NCBI GenBank assembly: GCA_013289715.1
Contig: JABCZJ010000017.1
Span: 1-64,000, forward strand
From: Acidobacteriota bacterium
Lineage (GTDB): Bacteria; Acidobacteriota; Terriglobia; Acidiferrales; UBA7541
Direction of reading: 5' to 3'
DNA length: 64,000 nucleotides
Shown: positions 26,519-35,412 of the stretch, one piece after another
How positions within the stretch are numbered: position 1 is the first letter of the stretch
Layout of the letters: every line of letters starts with the position of its first letter
Program-made: the position numbers and the translations under genes
Notes under the pieces: generated by a model
What the model saw: only the letters and a program-made list of their open reading frames with translations
What the model was told of the DNA's origin: nothing
The model's database searches: none

Positions 26519-27235
26519 ATGCCAGACAAGAAAACAGCAATCGTTACGGGGGCATCGGGTGGTATTGGCGCGGGGCTCGTCCGGGGATTCCTGTCGAAGG
26601 GGTATAACGTCGTCGCAACATCTCGAAATGCCAGTAAATCGTTGTCTGCTTCACCGAGCCTGATTCTCGTGAATGGCGATATCGGTAGACAGGAGACTGC
26701 GGCTAGCGTCGTCGAGGCGGCGATCGCGCGCTTCGGAACCGTCGATGTCCTGGTGAATAACGCCGGAATCTTTCGCAGCAAGCCGTTTACCGACTTTACT
26801 ACCGAGGATTTCAACGCCTTGGTCTCGTCCAACCTGCTGGGATTCCTGTACGTCACTCAACTCGCTGTAAAGCAGATGCTGAAACAGAAGTCAGGGAACG
26901 TTGTGACCATCTCCGCAACGCTTGTGGACCAACCTTTCGCCGGCGAAAATGCCTCGGTTTCCATGATTACCAAGGGGGGACTGAATGCGGTGACCAAGAG
27001 TCTTGCGATCGAGTACGCGAAAGCAGATATCCGCTTCAACGCCGTGGCTCCCGGCGTCGTTGACACGCCGCTGCACAAAAACGATTCCCAGGACATTATG
27101 AAAACGTTCCAGCCAATGGGGAAAATCGTGGGGGTACAGGACATTTTTGACGCGGTTTTTTACCTGGCAGAGGCAGGCCAAGTAACCGGGGAGATAATTC
27201 ACGTGGATGGCGGTGCCCACGCCGGCCGATGGTAG
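26519..27235 (+). CDS. SDR-family oxidoreductase lacking the usual catalytic Tyr
   Basis: A 238-residue short-chain dehydrogenase/reductase. The NAD(P)-binding TGASGGIG is at residues 10-17 and NNAG at 80-83; the catalytic Ser is in TISATL (Ser132). At the YxxxK position the sequence is SMITK, so Lys152 is kept but the Tyr is Ser148. Some SDR groups with LTKGGLNAVT-like sequences share this change. The Arg in VATSRNAS suggests NADP(H). The end VTGEIIHVDGGAHAGRW is typical. GAAAGGACC precedes the ATG. It may still bind cofactor but its chemistry is uncertain. It stands alone downstream of the two regulators. Confidence 0.88.
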   Translation: MPDKKTAIVTGASGGIGAGLVRGFLSKGYNVVATSRNASKSLSASPSLILVNGDIGRQETAASVVEAAIARFGTVDVLVNNAGIFRSKPFTDFTTEDFNALVSSNLLGFLYVTQLAVKQMLKQKSGNVVTISATLVDQPFAGENASVSMITKGGLNAVTKSLAIEYAKADIRFNAVAPGVVDTPLHKNDSQDIMKTFQPMGKIVGVQDIFDAVFYLAEAGQVTGEIIHVDGGAHAGRW

Positions 27236-27528
27236 CCGCCGAGCAAGCGAGAGTCGGCACAGCGAAGTACAAGTCCGACGGCAAAAAAGCTAACGAACTT
27301 CTGCGGTAACTCACGCGATGGTATTATGCGTCCGCATTGCGCGCTCAGCGCGTCCGCGGTCGTAGTTCTCACTTCGCGTAATATCCAGCCCTGGTGCTCG
27401 CCCTGAGATGGTGATCTTTCCTGGTCAATTTGAGCTTGTGATATTTTCCATCGAATTGCGCTCAGATCGGCGTGTACCCGATGCTGTACCGATTGCGCAG
27501 CGCCTCTTCGATCTGCGAGTAGATATCC

Positions 27529-27808
27529 TTGATGGCCATCGCTGATCTGACGGAAGGTTTCTGCTTCAACACTGATTGCGTCAGCTGTCACACCGGAACC
27601 CGCCGCACCATAGAACTGCTGAACGTCACCGCCATCCCCGGCATCAATCCCGCCGCGCTTCCCGGTGGCACAGGGGGCGTTCGCAATTTCGGCCGGGGGC
27701 AACGCCGCAAAAGGCGGCATGCAAGCCAGCGGAACCCGCCGCACAGCCAATGAAACCGGCGCGGTGATCACCTTCATCAATGCGCAGATGCTGCCCAGGC
27801 CACAATGA
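27529..27808 (+). pseudogene. Remnant of an exported CxxCH-motif protein
   Basis: One frame reads MMAIADLTEGFCFNTDCVSC followed by HTGTRRTIELL, giving a CxxCH heme-type motif, then VTAIPGINPAALPGG and VRNFG. A second frame continues with MQASGTRRTANETGAVITFI and ends NAQMLPRPQ before the stop at 27806. The two halves fit a cytochrome-like or CxxCH-containing exported protein tail (CVSCHTETRR..., VRNFGW..., TANETAEVVEFIN...) but need a frameshift near 27700. No N-terminal part, start or ribosome site is present, so it is a broken fragment. Confidence 0.5.
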
Positions 27809-28079
27809 CAACGTTTTTCGTTCCGCTGCGTTTCTCGGCCGGTGGGGAGCGGGCGTCGCCATCGCGTCGCAGCGCCACTTTCTGGAGCTTAGCTCCGCGC
27901 GCCGGAGCGAATTCTTCCACGCTACAAATAATGATATGAATCCGGTAAAATTCTTCGCGGGCGTGCCACCATGCGAGGGCGCGCGCATCTAACCTCCGTG
28001 CTGTTTCCGCGCAACCGTGACGTCCGGGTCGCGCAAGGCCCGGATCTTCATTACGATGAACTCATAAAGGAGCCATCAA
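27809..28079. other. Intergenic region before pgi
   Basis: No gene recognised in these 270 bases. Just before pgi lies AAAGGAGCC, its ribosome site. Confidence 0.4.
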
Positions 28080-29756
28080 ATGGCAGCCAGCGCCAAATCC
28101 GCCGCAAAGAAGCCCCAAGCGATTACGCCTCTTACGAAACGCAAGGCCTGGAAGGCTCTCGGCGCGCACTACAAGAAGATATCGAAAATTCATCTGCGCA
28201 AACTCTTCGCAGACGATCCCAAGCGCGGCGAGCGCCTGACGCTGGAAGCCGCCGGCATCTTCCTCGATTACTCCAAGAACCGCATCAACGACCAGACCAT
28301 CAAGCTGCTGCTGCAGCTGGCCGACGAATCGCGCCTGCGCGAACGAATCGAGGCGATGTTCAGCGGTGAAAAAATCAATATCACCGAAAAACGCGCCGTA
28401 CTGCATGTCGCGCTGCGCGCTCCCCAAGGCTCATCCATCCTTGTTGACGGCGAAAACGTAGTGCCCGGCGTCCACGCCGTGCTCGACAAAATGGCCAGCT
28501 TCTGCGACCGCGTGCGTAGCGGCGCGTGGAAGGGTCACACCGGCAAGCGCATTCGGAACGTCATCAATATCGGCATCGGTGGCTCCGATCTCGGCCCGGT
28601 AATGGCCTACGAAGCGCTGAAAAATTACAGCGAACGCGCGCTGACGTTCCGCTTCGTCTCGAATGTCGACGGCACGGATTTCGCCGAGGCGGTCCAGGGC
28701 GTAGATCCAGCCGAAACCCTCTGGGTCGTCTCGTCAAAAACTTTCACCACGCTCGAGACCATGACCAACGCGCACACCGCGCGCGATTGGACGCTTGGGG
28801 GATTGGGTGGCGATGAAAAATCCATCGCCAAGCATTTCGTCGCCGTCTCCACCAACGCCGCCGAAGTCACCAAGTTCGGTATCGATACCGCCAACATGTT
28901 CGAATTCTGGGACTGGGTCGGCGGGCGCTATTCGATGGATTCCGCGATCGGCCTCTCCACCATGCTGGCCATCGGTCCAGATAATTTTCGCGCGATGCTT
29001 AGCGGTTTCCACCAGATGGACGAGCATTTCCGTACCGCGCCATTCAAACAGAATCTGCCCGTGCTGATGGGCCTGCTCTCCATCTGGTACGGAGACTTTT
29101 TCGGAGCGCAGACTTCCGGTGTCTTTCCGTACGAACAGTACATGAAGCGTTTTCCGGCGTATCTGCAGCAGCTCACAATGGAAAGCAACGGCAAGCACGT
29201 GACGCTCGATGGCACTCCCGTGAACTATCAGACCGGCGCAATTTACTGGGGCGAGCCGGGAACCAATGGCCAGCATTCCTTCTATCAGCTGATTCACCAG
29301 GGAACTGAACTCATCCCCTGCGACTTTATTGCCTTCGCGCAGGCGCTGCATCCGGTTGGCCGTCACCACGACATGCTGCTGGCAAATGTTTTTGCTCAAG
29401 CCGAAGCCCTGGCATTCGGCAAGACACCCGAGCAGGTGAAGAAAGAAGGCACGCCGGACTGGCTCGTCCCGCATCGCGTCTTCGAAGGCAATCGCCCGTC
29501 GAATACGATTCTGCTGGACAAGCTCACGCCAGAAGCGCTCGGCAAGCTGGTGGCGCTGTACGAGCACAGCGTCTTCACGCAGGGCACGATCTGGCACATC
29601 GATTCCTTCGACCAGTGGGGCGTCGAACTGGGCAAAGTTCTGGCGCAGCGCATCATTCCGGAAATTGAAAGCGCCACAGAACCCAAGCTCGCACACGACA
29701 GTTCCACAAACAGTCTGATCCGTCGCTACCGCAAATCAAGAAAACCCTCATCGTGA
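28080..29756 (+). CDS. pgi: Glucose-6-phosphate isomerase
   Basis: A 558-residue protein matching Pgi along its whole length. It interconverts glucose 6-phosphate and fructose 6-phosphate in the cytoplasm (glycolysis, gluconeogenesis). Signature stretches are VINIGIGGSDLGPVMAYEAL, SKTFTTLETMTNA (phosphate-binding SKTFTT), the GGRYSMDSAIGL segment, the catalytic Glu region GVFPYEQYMKRFPAYLQQLTM with MESNGK, and QHSFYQLIHQGT with the active-site His. The start has AAAGGAG upstream. The N-terminal 15 residues are Lys/Ala-rich and somewhat longer than usual. Convergent with the alpha-galactosidase gene, with only 9 bases between their stops. Confidence 0.97.
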   Translation: MAASAKSAAKKPQAITPLTKRKAWKALGAHYKKISKIHLRKLFADDPKRGERLTLEAAGIFLDYSKNRINDQTIKLLLQLADESRLRERIEAMFSGEKINITEKRAVLHVALRAPQGSSILVDGENVVPGVHAVLDKMASFCDRVRSGAWKGHTGKRIRNVINIGIGGSDLGPVMAYEALKNYSERALTFRFVSNVDGTDFAEAVQGVDPAETLWVVSSKTFTTLETMTNAHTARDWTLGGLGGDEKSIAKHFVAVSTNAAEVTKFGIDTANMFEFWDWVGGRYSMDSAIGLSTMLAIGPDNFRAMLSGFHQMDEHFRTAPFKQNLPVLMGLLSIWYGDFFGAQTSGVFPYEQYMKRFPAYLQQLTMESNGKHVTLDGTPVNYQTGAIYWGEPGTNGQHSFYQLIHQGTELIPCDFIAFAQALHPVGRHHDMLLANVFAQAEALAFGKTPEQVKKEGTPDWLVPHRVFEGNRPSNTILLDKLTPEALGKLVALYEHSVFTQGTIWHIDSFDQWGVELGKVLAQRIIPEIESATEPKLAHDSSTNSLIRRYRKSRKPSS

Positions 29757-29765
29757 AGTTTAAGT

Positions 29766-31133
29766 TTACGGGGCTACACGATAGAGCGCTGAAGCGTGGG
29801 GTCGTAGCGTGACATCGAGATTCTTCTGGCGGCCCAAGTTCTTGTGTTGCCACAGATCGCGCACGGCCGGGTCAGCGACCCGAATTCCCACGTCCGTCCA
29901 CGACAAATGAATCGTCTCCACTACATCGCCTAAATTAAATGCGGCTGCATATTCGTCCGTACGGCCCGCCGCAGCAGCGGTCCACACACGAATATTGCCA
30001 CGCTCCAGAACTTGCCGGTTGCCGCTGCTGTTCTGGTCGATCTCGAGCACTTCACGATTCGTCAGCAGCGCCAAGGTCGCAGGATCGGCGGACGGCAAGT
30101 CCCCGCCAAAGATCAACGGCGAGCGAAACATCGACCACAGCGTCATCATTGTCTGCTGTTCATCGGAAGTGAATCGTGTTTGCTGGGGCGCGCCGTTCTT
30201 GTCTGTAATGCGCAATTTTCCCAGCGGTAGCATGTCAGCGTCGGGCCAAGTATCGTCTTTAGCGATGTAAGGCGCCCAGTCGCGCGTGTAGTCGAACTGC
30301 TTCTTCAGCAATTTCCAGTCGTCCCAGAAATCGTCGGAGATGCGCCATAGCTGCGCGTTGTCGCGCAAGTCCGCCGCTTCGGAAATGGGCGCAGGTCCTG
30401 GCGACAAGCTCAAAAGAATGGACGCTCCGCTCTTTCGGATCGCGCTGCGCAACGCGTGCACTTCGGGCGCGCGCAACGCGTACGGCCGGCTCATGTCGTC
30501 CGCTTTGATGAAATCCACGCCCCAGTCAGCGTAAAGCGCGACGATCGAATCGTAATACGCCTGCGCCCCGGGTTTGGACATATCGACGCCGTACATGTCC
30601 GGATTCCACTCGCATACGTTCACGCGGTCGGCAATGTCAGCAGCGCGATAGCTCGTACCCAGGATCGGCAGATTTAGCTCCACAGCCTGCCGCGGAATTC
30701 CGCGCATAATGTGAATTCCGAAGTTCAAGCCTTCCGCGTGAACATAGGCGGCCAACTTCTTGAATCCAGCTCCGCGTGCAGCAGAAGGGAAGCGATTGGG
30801 CGCTGGCAGCAACCGTCCGTACTCGTCCATCGTCAGCGCAGCGCCCGCACGATATTCATGGCCTCCGGCACTGGGCTCGTACCACTGGATGTCTACGACG
30901 ATGTATTGCCAACCGAATCGCGATAGCTCCCGCGCCATCGCGTCCGCGTTTGCCTTTACTTGCTCTTCGCGCACCGCCGTGCCGTAGGAATCCCAGCTGT
31001 TCCAGCCCATGGGAGGCCGCTTCGCGCGGGATTTTTCGTTGCCAGGAATCGCGACGAGCCGAACACAGCAGACGAGAAATGCGATTACGCAAGCCAGCCT
31101 CATTCCGCAGCAGGTCACTCGCTTGATTTGCAT
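29766..31133 (-). CDS. GH27 alpha-galactosidase (exported)
   Basis: A 455-residue glycoside hydrolase family 27 protein with an N-terminal signal (residues ~8-30). PPMGWNSWDSYGTAVREEQV is the classical start of the catalytic domain. The nucleophile Asp lies in GVDFIKADDMSRP and the acid/base Asp in LWRISDDFWDDW; FRSPLIFGGDLP is another family block. The C-terminus is the usual beta domain (AAAFNLGDVVETIHLSW, ending ASALYRVAP). It would release alpha-galactose (or arabinopyranose in some members) from plant galactomannans and oligosaccharides in the periplasm. Start chosen at 31133 because GAGAGGAA precedes it; the longer frame lacks a signal peptide. It is divergent from the GH51 gene. Confidence 0.9.
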   Translation of the reverse strand: MQIKRVTCCGMRLACVIAFLVCCVRLVAIPGNEKSRAKRPPMGWNSWDSYGTAVREEQVKANADAMARELSRFGWQYIVVDIQWYEPSAGGHEYRAGAALTMDEYGRLLPAPNRFPSAARGAGFKKLAAYVHAEGLNFGIHIMRGIPRQAVELNLPILGTSYRAADIADRVNVCEWNPDMYGVDMSKPGAQAYYDSIVALYADWGVDFIKADDMSRPYALRAPEVHALRSAIRKSGASILLSLSPGPAPISEAADLRDNAQLWRISDDFWDDWKLLKKQFDYTRDWAPYIAKDDTWPDADMLPLGKLRITDKNGAPQQTRFTSDEQQTMMTLWSMFRSPLIFGGDLPSADPATLALLTNREVLEIDQNSSGNRQVLERGNIRVWTAAAAGRTDEYAAAFNLGDVVETIHLSWTDVGIRVADPAVRDLWQHKNLGRQKNLDVTLRPHASALYRVAP

Positions 31134-31244
31134 TTCCTCTCGCTGTCCGTTTCGCCTGCGAGCCCCTCGCGATATCACAACGGAGCCATTCGGGGATGAG
31201 CTGGTGCGCACCCTCCGGCCGAGGCGCTAGACATTTTAGTTGCA

Positions 31245-31256
31245 GTAAGCGTTTTC
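31245..31256 (+). promoter_or_regulatory. LacI-type operator-like site upstream of GH51 gene
   Basis: GTAAGCGTTTTC, an imperfect palindrome (half-sites GTAAGC and GAAAAC) with the central CG typical of LacI-family operators. The same 12 bases recur at 33166-33177, ahead of araD, and both are followed by TC. It lies between the divergent GH27 and GH51 genes. Confidence 0.55.
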
Positions 31257-31293
31257 TCAATGCTAGATATGCAGTCCCGGCCTTTTGGGTGTT

Positions 31294-31311
31294 GCCGGGC
31301 GAATGCCCGGC
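31294..31311. repeat. Hairpin in the GH51 leader
   Basis: Perfect 7-bp stem GCCGGGC-GAAT-GCCCGGC, about 90 bases before the GH51 start. It is not followed by a T-run. It may be a REP-like element or an mRNA structure. Confidence 0.45.
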
Positions 31312-31399
31312 CACCCGTCACCCCGCAACGCAATCGAACGGAGTGCCACTCAGCAGTCACTTGCCCGGGGAAAGGACAGCGGTGGCACAAAGGGGACTC

Positions 31400-33073
31400 A
31401 TGACCATCGAACGGCGGCGCTTCATCGGCAACGCAGCACTGGGAGTTGGTGCGGCGCTACTCGCTCGGCAATTCAGTTTCGCAGCCACCGCGGATGCGCG
31501 CATCGAAATCCTGCTCGACGAACCTCTCGGCAGCATCTCGCCAAATATTTACGGTCATTTTACGGAAAATCTCGGCGGAGTGGTTTACGACGGCATATGG
31601 GTCGGCGAAGGTTCCAAGGTCGCCAATGTCCAGGGCATCCGCAAGAACCTGGTAGACGCGCTGCGCAAAATCAAATCGCCGGTGATTCGCTGGCCCGGCG
31701 GATGTTTCGCCGACGGCTACGACTGGAAGGATGGAGTGGGCCCGGCGGCGCAGCGTCCTCGCCGCACAAATTTCTGGGCGGGCGAGCAACTCGTCCGCGA
31801 TCAGGGAAATATTCCGCAGAAATACGATCCCAATCAATTCGGCACCAATGAATTTGTGCATTTTTGCAAACTGGCGGGCAGCGAACCTTATCTCGCCGCG
31901 AATTTACGCAGCTTGCCCGTGGAAGATTTCTACCGCTGGATCGAATACTGCAATTCTCCGGTGGGAAGCACCACGCTTGCCGACCTGCGCGCCGCCGGCG
32001 GAGATCGCGATCCATTCGCTGTGCGTTATTGGGGAGTCGGCAACGAATCCTGGGGCTGTGGCGGCGATTTCACGCCCAGCGAATACGCGCAGGAATTCCG
32101 GCGCTTCGCCGCGTGGGTCCCGCGCTATGGCATGCCGGATGTTTCGCTGATCGCTTCGGGGCCCAATGCGGACGACTGGAGCTGGACCCGCGGTTTTCTG
32201 CAAGGATTGCTGGAAAAAGGCCAGCGGCAATTGCGTTCGGTCTGGGGCCTGTCGTTGCACTACTATTCCTGGAATCTCAGCCGCGGTAAAACGCAGGATT
32301 GGGTCCAGGGCAAAGGCGACGCCGTTAATTTCGACGCGGTGGATTGGTATGAATTGATGCGCGAAGGCGATCGCATGGAATCGCTGATCACAGGGCACTG
32401 GCAAATCATGCAGGAATTCGACCCACAACACCGCATCAAGCTCGTCGTGGATGAATGGGGACCTTGGTACAAACCGGGCAGTGAAGTTTCGCCCACGGAT
32501 ATTCTCGGACAGATGATCACGCTGCGCGATGCGGTAATGAGCGGCGCGACTCTGGACATATTCAATCGTCATCCGGAAAAGGTCACCATGGCCGCCTGCG
32601 CGCAGCTCATCAACTGCCTGAATTGTTTGTTCCTCGCGCACGGCGATCAATTTGCCCTGACGCCGGTGTATCACGTTTTTCAGATGTACTCGGCGCATCA
32701 AGGAGCGCAGGCCGTCCGCGCGATTTTCTCCAGTCCGTCGGTGAATTACGAGCGCGACGGCAAGCCCGCTTCGTTCTGGGGATTGCAGGGCTCCGCTTCG
32801 ATGAAAGACAAGGACTTGACGATCACAGTTGTGAATCCAGACCTCAGCCAGCCGCGCGAAACGCAAATCGTGCTTCGTGCGTCCCAAGCTGCGGCCGAAG
32901 TCAAGTCCGGTACGGTGACGGTGCTTACGGACCCGGATATTCACGCGCATAACACGTTCGAGAACCCGAGTGCGGTTCACCCGCGTTCCGAGGATCTGGC
33001 GGTCACCGGATCGCGCATCCGGCACACTTTTCCGCCGGCTTCGGTAACCTTAATACAGGCAAAACTGGCCTGA
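31400..33073 (+). CDS. GH51 alpha-L-arabinofuranosidase, Tat-exported
   Basis: A 557-residue protein. The N-terminus ERRRFIGNAALGVGAALLAR is a twin-arginine signal. The catalytic domain starts at DEPLGSISPNIYGHFTENLG, a GH51 hallmark; the acid/base Glu is in GVGNESWGCGG and the nucleophile Glu in LVVDEWGPWY. The C-terminal beta-sandwich ends in HTFPPASVTLIQ. It removes arabinofuranosyl side chains from arabinan or arabinoxylan. The start follows AAAGGGGAC; the preceding 200 bases are leader DNA although the frame stays open. The shared operator-like site and neighbouring araD and isomerase genes place it in an L-arabinose pathway. Confidence 0.92.
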   Translation: MTIERRRFIGNAALGVGAALLARQFSFAATADARIEILLDEPLGSISPNIYGHFTENLGGVVYDGIWVGEGSKVANVQGIRKNLVDALRKIKSPVIRWPGGCFADGYDWKDGVGPAAQRPRRTNFWAGEQLVRDQGNIPQKYDPNQFGTNEFVHFCKLAGSEPYLAANLRSLPVEDFYRWIEYCNSPVGSTTLADLRAAGGDRDPFAVRYWGVGNESWGCGGDFTPSEYAQEFRRFAAWVPRYGMPDVSLIASGPNADDWSWTRGFLQGLLEKGQRQLRSVWGLSLHYYSWNLSRGKTQDWVQGKGDAVNFDAVDWYELMREGDRMESLITGHWQIMQEFDPQHRIKLVVDEWGPWYKPGSEVSPTDILGQMITLRDAVMSGATLDIFNRHPEKVTMAACAQLINCLNCLFLAHGDQFALTPVYHVFQMYSAHQGAQAVRAIFSSPSVNYERDGKPASFWGLQGSASMKDKDLTITVVNPDLSQPRETQIVLRASQAAAEVKSGTVTVLTDPDIHAHNTFENPSAVHPRSEDLAVTGSRIRHTFPPASVTLIQAKLA

Positions 33074-33165
33074 GGAGCGCACCCGGGACCGCTGCGGAAA
33101 TGGACACGCAGAAGCAAATCGAGATTGACGAACGCATGCTAAGATAGGGTAGTGTTTATTGAGGA

Positions 33166-33177
33166 GTAAGCGTTTTC
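33166..33177 (+). promoter_or_regulatory. LacI-type operator-like site upstream of araD
   Basis: A second GTAAGCGTTTTC, identical to that at 31245-31256 and also followed by TC, 38 bases before the araD start codon. The upstream sequence AAGATAGGGTAG may carry a weak -10. Confidence 0.55.
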
Positions 33178-33214
33178 TCGGCTTTTGACCGGCAGCACCA
33201 CGAGGGCAGCGTTC

Positions 33215-33916
33215 ATGAAATTGCAGCGCTTGAGAGAACAAGTCCTGGAGGCGAACCTGGAGCTGGTCCGCCGGGGCCTGGTCCTCTATACCTTCGGAAA
33301 TGCCAGTGGCATATCCCGCGAGGAGGGGCTGGTGGTCATCAAACCGAGCGGCGTTCCCTATGACGAATTGAAGCCCGAGCACATGGTCATCACGGATTTG
33401 GAAGGTAAAGTTGTGGAAGGCGATCTTCGCCCTTCCTCTGATCTGCCCACCCACATCGTTATCTACCGGGAATTCGCCAATACAGGCGGAGTCGCGCATA
33501 CCCATTCGGAGTTCGCGGTGTCCTGGGCGCAGGCTGGTCGGCCGATTCCGTGTCTGGGTACCACGCACGCCGATACGTTCCATGGCGCGGTCCCGGTCAC
33601 CGCGGACCTCGCGCCGGATGAAACCGAAAAAGACTACGAGAAAAATACCGGCGTCGCGATCGTGCGCGCCTTTGCGCACGGGAACCCAGACAGCATTCCT
33701 GGTGTCTTAGTGAAGAGCCACGGACCGTTCACCTGGGGCGCCGATCCCGGCGCCGCGGCGCACAATTCCGCGGTTCTGGAAGCGGTGGCGCGCATGGCAT
33801 ATTACAGCACTACCATCAATCCCGCAGTCAAGCCGATTTCGCCGTGGCTGCACGATAAGCACTTTTTGCGCAAGCACGGCAGCGCCAAATACTATGGCCA
33901 GCCGATAAAGAAGTAA
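33215..33916 (+). CDS. araD: L-ribulose-5-phosphate 4-epimerase
   Basis: A 233-residue class II aldolase-type protein that aligns with AraD from end to end: LREQVLEANLELVRRGLVLY, GNASG, VIKPSGVPYDEL, SSDLPTH, the zinc-binding HTHSEF, GTTHADTFHG, YEKNTG, VLVKSHGPFTWG with another zinc His, HNSAVLEAVARMA and the C-terminal LHDKHFLRKHG. It converts L-ribulose 5-phosphate to D-xylulose 5-phosphate. The end KHG...YYGQ separates it from fuculose-phosphate aldolases. GAGGGC precedes the ATG at 33215. It is followed 80 bases later by the sugar isomerase. No ribulokinase gene is in the window. Confidence 0.9.
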   Translation: MKLQRLREQVLEANLELVRRGLVLYTFGNASGISREEGLVVIKPSGVPYDELKPEHMVITDLEGKVVEGDLRPSSDLPTHIVIYREFANTGGVAHTHSEFAVSWAQAGRPIPCLGTTHADTFHGAVPVTADLAPDETEKDYEKNTGVAIVRAFAHGNPDSIPGVLVKSHGPFTWGADPGAAAHNSAVLEAVARMAYYSTTINPAVKPISPWLHDKHFLRKHGSAKYYGQPIKK

Positions 33917-33996
33917 TTTTTCTGTAACTTTTTGATGAACGGAAGTTCGTTCCGTTGGAAATCGTCGCTCCTGTTAATCGCGGAATGAAGGGACCC

Positions 33997-35412
33997 ATGG
34001 AAAAATCGAAAATCACGTTAGGGCTGATTGTGGGAAACCGCGGCTTTTTCCCGGGCCACCTTGCCGAACTCGGCAGGGCAGAGATGGTTCAGGTGCTGCA
34101 CCAGTCCGGCGTGGACGTGGTGGTGCTGGATGGGAAGCTGAGCAACTACGGCGCGATCGAAACTTACGAAGAGGCCATGCGCTGCGCCGAACTGTTCCGC
34201 GCCAATAGCGACCGCATCGACGGCGTAGTCGTCACGCTGCCAAATTTCGGCGACGAACGCGCCATCGCGGACACGCTGCGCCTTTCACGACTGAAAGTTC
34301 CGGTGCTGGTACAAGCCACGCCGGACACGCCGTCCAAGATGACAATCGCGCACCGCCGCGACAGCTTCTGCGGAAAAATGTCGGCCTGCAATAATTTGCG
34401 GCAGTACGGCATCCCGTATTCGTTGACCACCTCTCACACCGTCAGTCCCGGCTCCGAGGAATTCAAGAAAGACCTCGCGTGGTTCACCGGCATTTGCCGC
34501 GTCTACCGCGGTTTTCAGAATTTGCGCATCGGCAGCATCGGCGCGCGTCCGGCGGCGTTCAATACCGTTCGCTACAGCGAAAAATTACTCGAGGCCGCTG
34601 GAATCTCCGTCGAAACCCTGGACCTTTCCGAAGTGATCGGCCGCATCGAGCGCATGAAAGATAACGACGAAGCGGCGCAGGTCAAGCTGGCGGCCATTCA
34701 CAAATACGTCACCACCAGTGGCGTGCCGCCGGCCGCTCTGCTGAAAATGGCGAAGCTGGGCGCTGTGATTGACCAATGGATGAAGGCTACGCACGTCACC
34801 ATCAGCGCCGTGCAGTGCTGGACTTCCATCGAAGAAAATCTCGGCGTCGTCCCGTGCACGGTGATGAGCATGATGAGCAACGAACTGCTGCCCAGCGCCT
34901 GCGAAGTGGATATCTGCGGCACGCTCAGCATGTATGCGCTCGCGCTCGCTTCGGAAACGCCCAGCGCACTCCTCGACTGGAACAACAATTACGGCGAAAA
35001 TCCCGACAAGGCCGTGTGCTTCCATTGCAGCAATTTGCCCAAGCACTTCTTCAAAGAAGTTCGCATGGACTACCAGCAAATCATCGCTGGCACAGTGGGA
35101 AAAGACAACACCTTCGGAACCTGCGTCGGCCAGGTGAAGGCGGCGCCGATGAGTTTCGCGCGCTTTTCTACCGACGATGAGAATGGCGTGATCCGCGGCT
35201 ACGTCGGCGAAGGGCGATTCACCGATGATCCGCTGGAAACATTCGGCGGCGCCGGAGTCGTCGAGATTCCCCACATGCAGAAACTGCTGCGCTACATTTG
35301 CGAAAACGGTTTCGAGCATCACGTCGCTGCAAACCTCGCAACCGTTGCCGGGATCGTCCATGAAGTCGCGACAAACTACATGGGCTGGGAAACGTACTGG
35401 CACGGACGCTGA
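33997..35412 (+). CDS. L-fucose/L-arabinose isomerase-family protein, probable arabinose isomerase
   Basis: A 471-residue protein of the FucI/AraA-like isomerase superfamily but not of the classical AraA sequence type. The likely metal ligands are in LLPSACEVDICGTLSMYALA (Glu and Asp) and a His near the end (GFEHHVA). Other conserved-looking parts are RIGSIGARPAAFNTVRYSEK and HCSNLPKHFF. Such proteins are usually annotated L-fucose isomerase-related; beside araD and an arabinofuranosidase the natural guess is L-arabinose to L-ribulose. The start is set by AAGGGA before ATG 33997. It ends the sugar unit and is followed by three hairpins. Confidence 0.82.
   Translation: MEKSKITLGLIVGNRGFFPGHLAELGRAEMVQVLHQSGVDVVVLDGKLSNYGAIETYEEAMRCAELFRANSDRIDGVVVTLPNFGDERAIADTLRLSRLKVPVLVQATPDTPSKMTIAHRRDSFCGKMSACNNLRQYGIPYSLTTSHTVSPGSEEFKKDLAWFTGICRVYRGFQNLRIGSIGARPAAFNTVRYSEKLLEAAGISVETLDLSEVIGRIERMKDNDEAAQVKLAAIHKYVTTSGVPPAALLKMAKLGAVIDQWMKATHVTISAVQCWTSIEENLGVVPCTVMSMMSNELLPSACEVDICGTLSMYALALASETPSALLDWNNNYGENPDKAVCFHCSNLPKHFFKEVRMDYQQIIAGTVGKDNTFGTCVGQVKAAPMSFARFSTDDENGVIRGYVGEGRFTDDPLETFGGAGVVEIPHMQKLLRYICENGFEHHVAANLATVAGIVHEVATNYMGWETYWHGR

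Noticed and set aside
28734..29696. 320-codon minus-strand frame opposite pgi
   Set aside because: Antisense shadow of a highly conserved gene; no ribosome site or known motif.
31904..33025. 373-codon minus-strand frame opposite the GH51 gene
   Set aside because: Antisense shadow; GH51 motifs on the plus strand are unambiguous.
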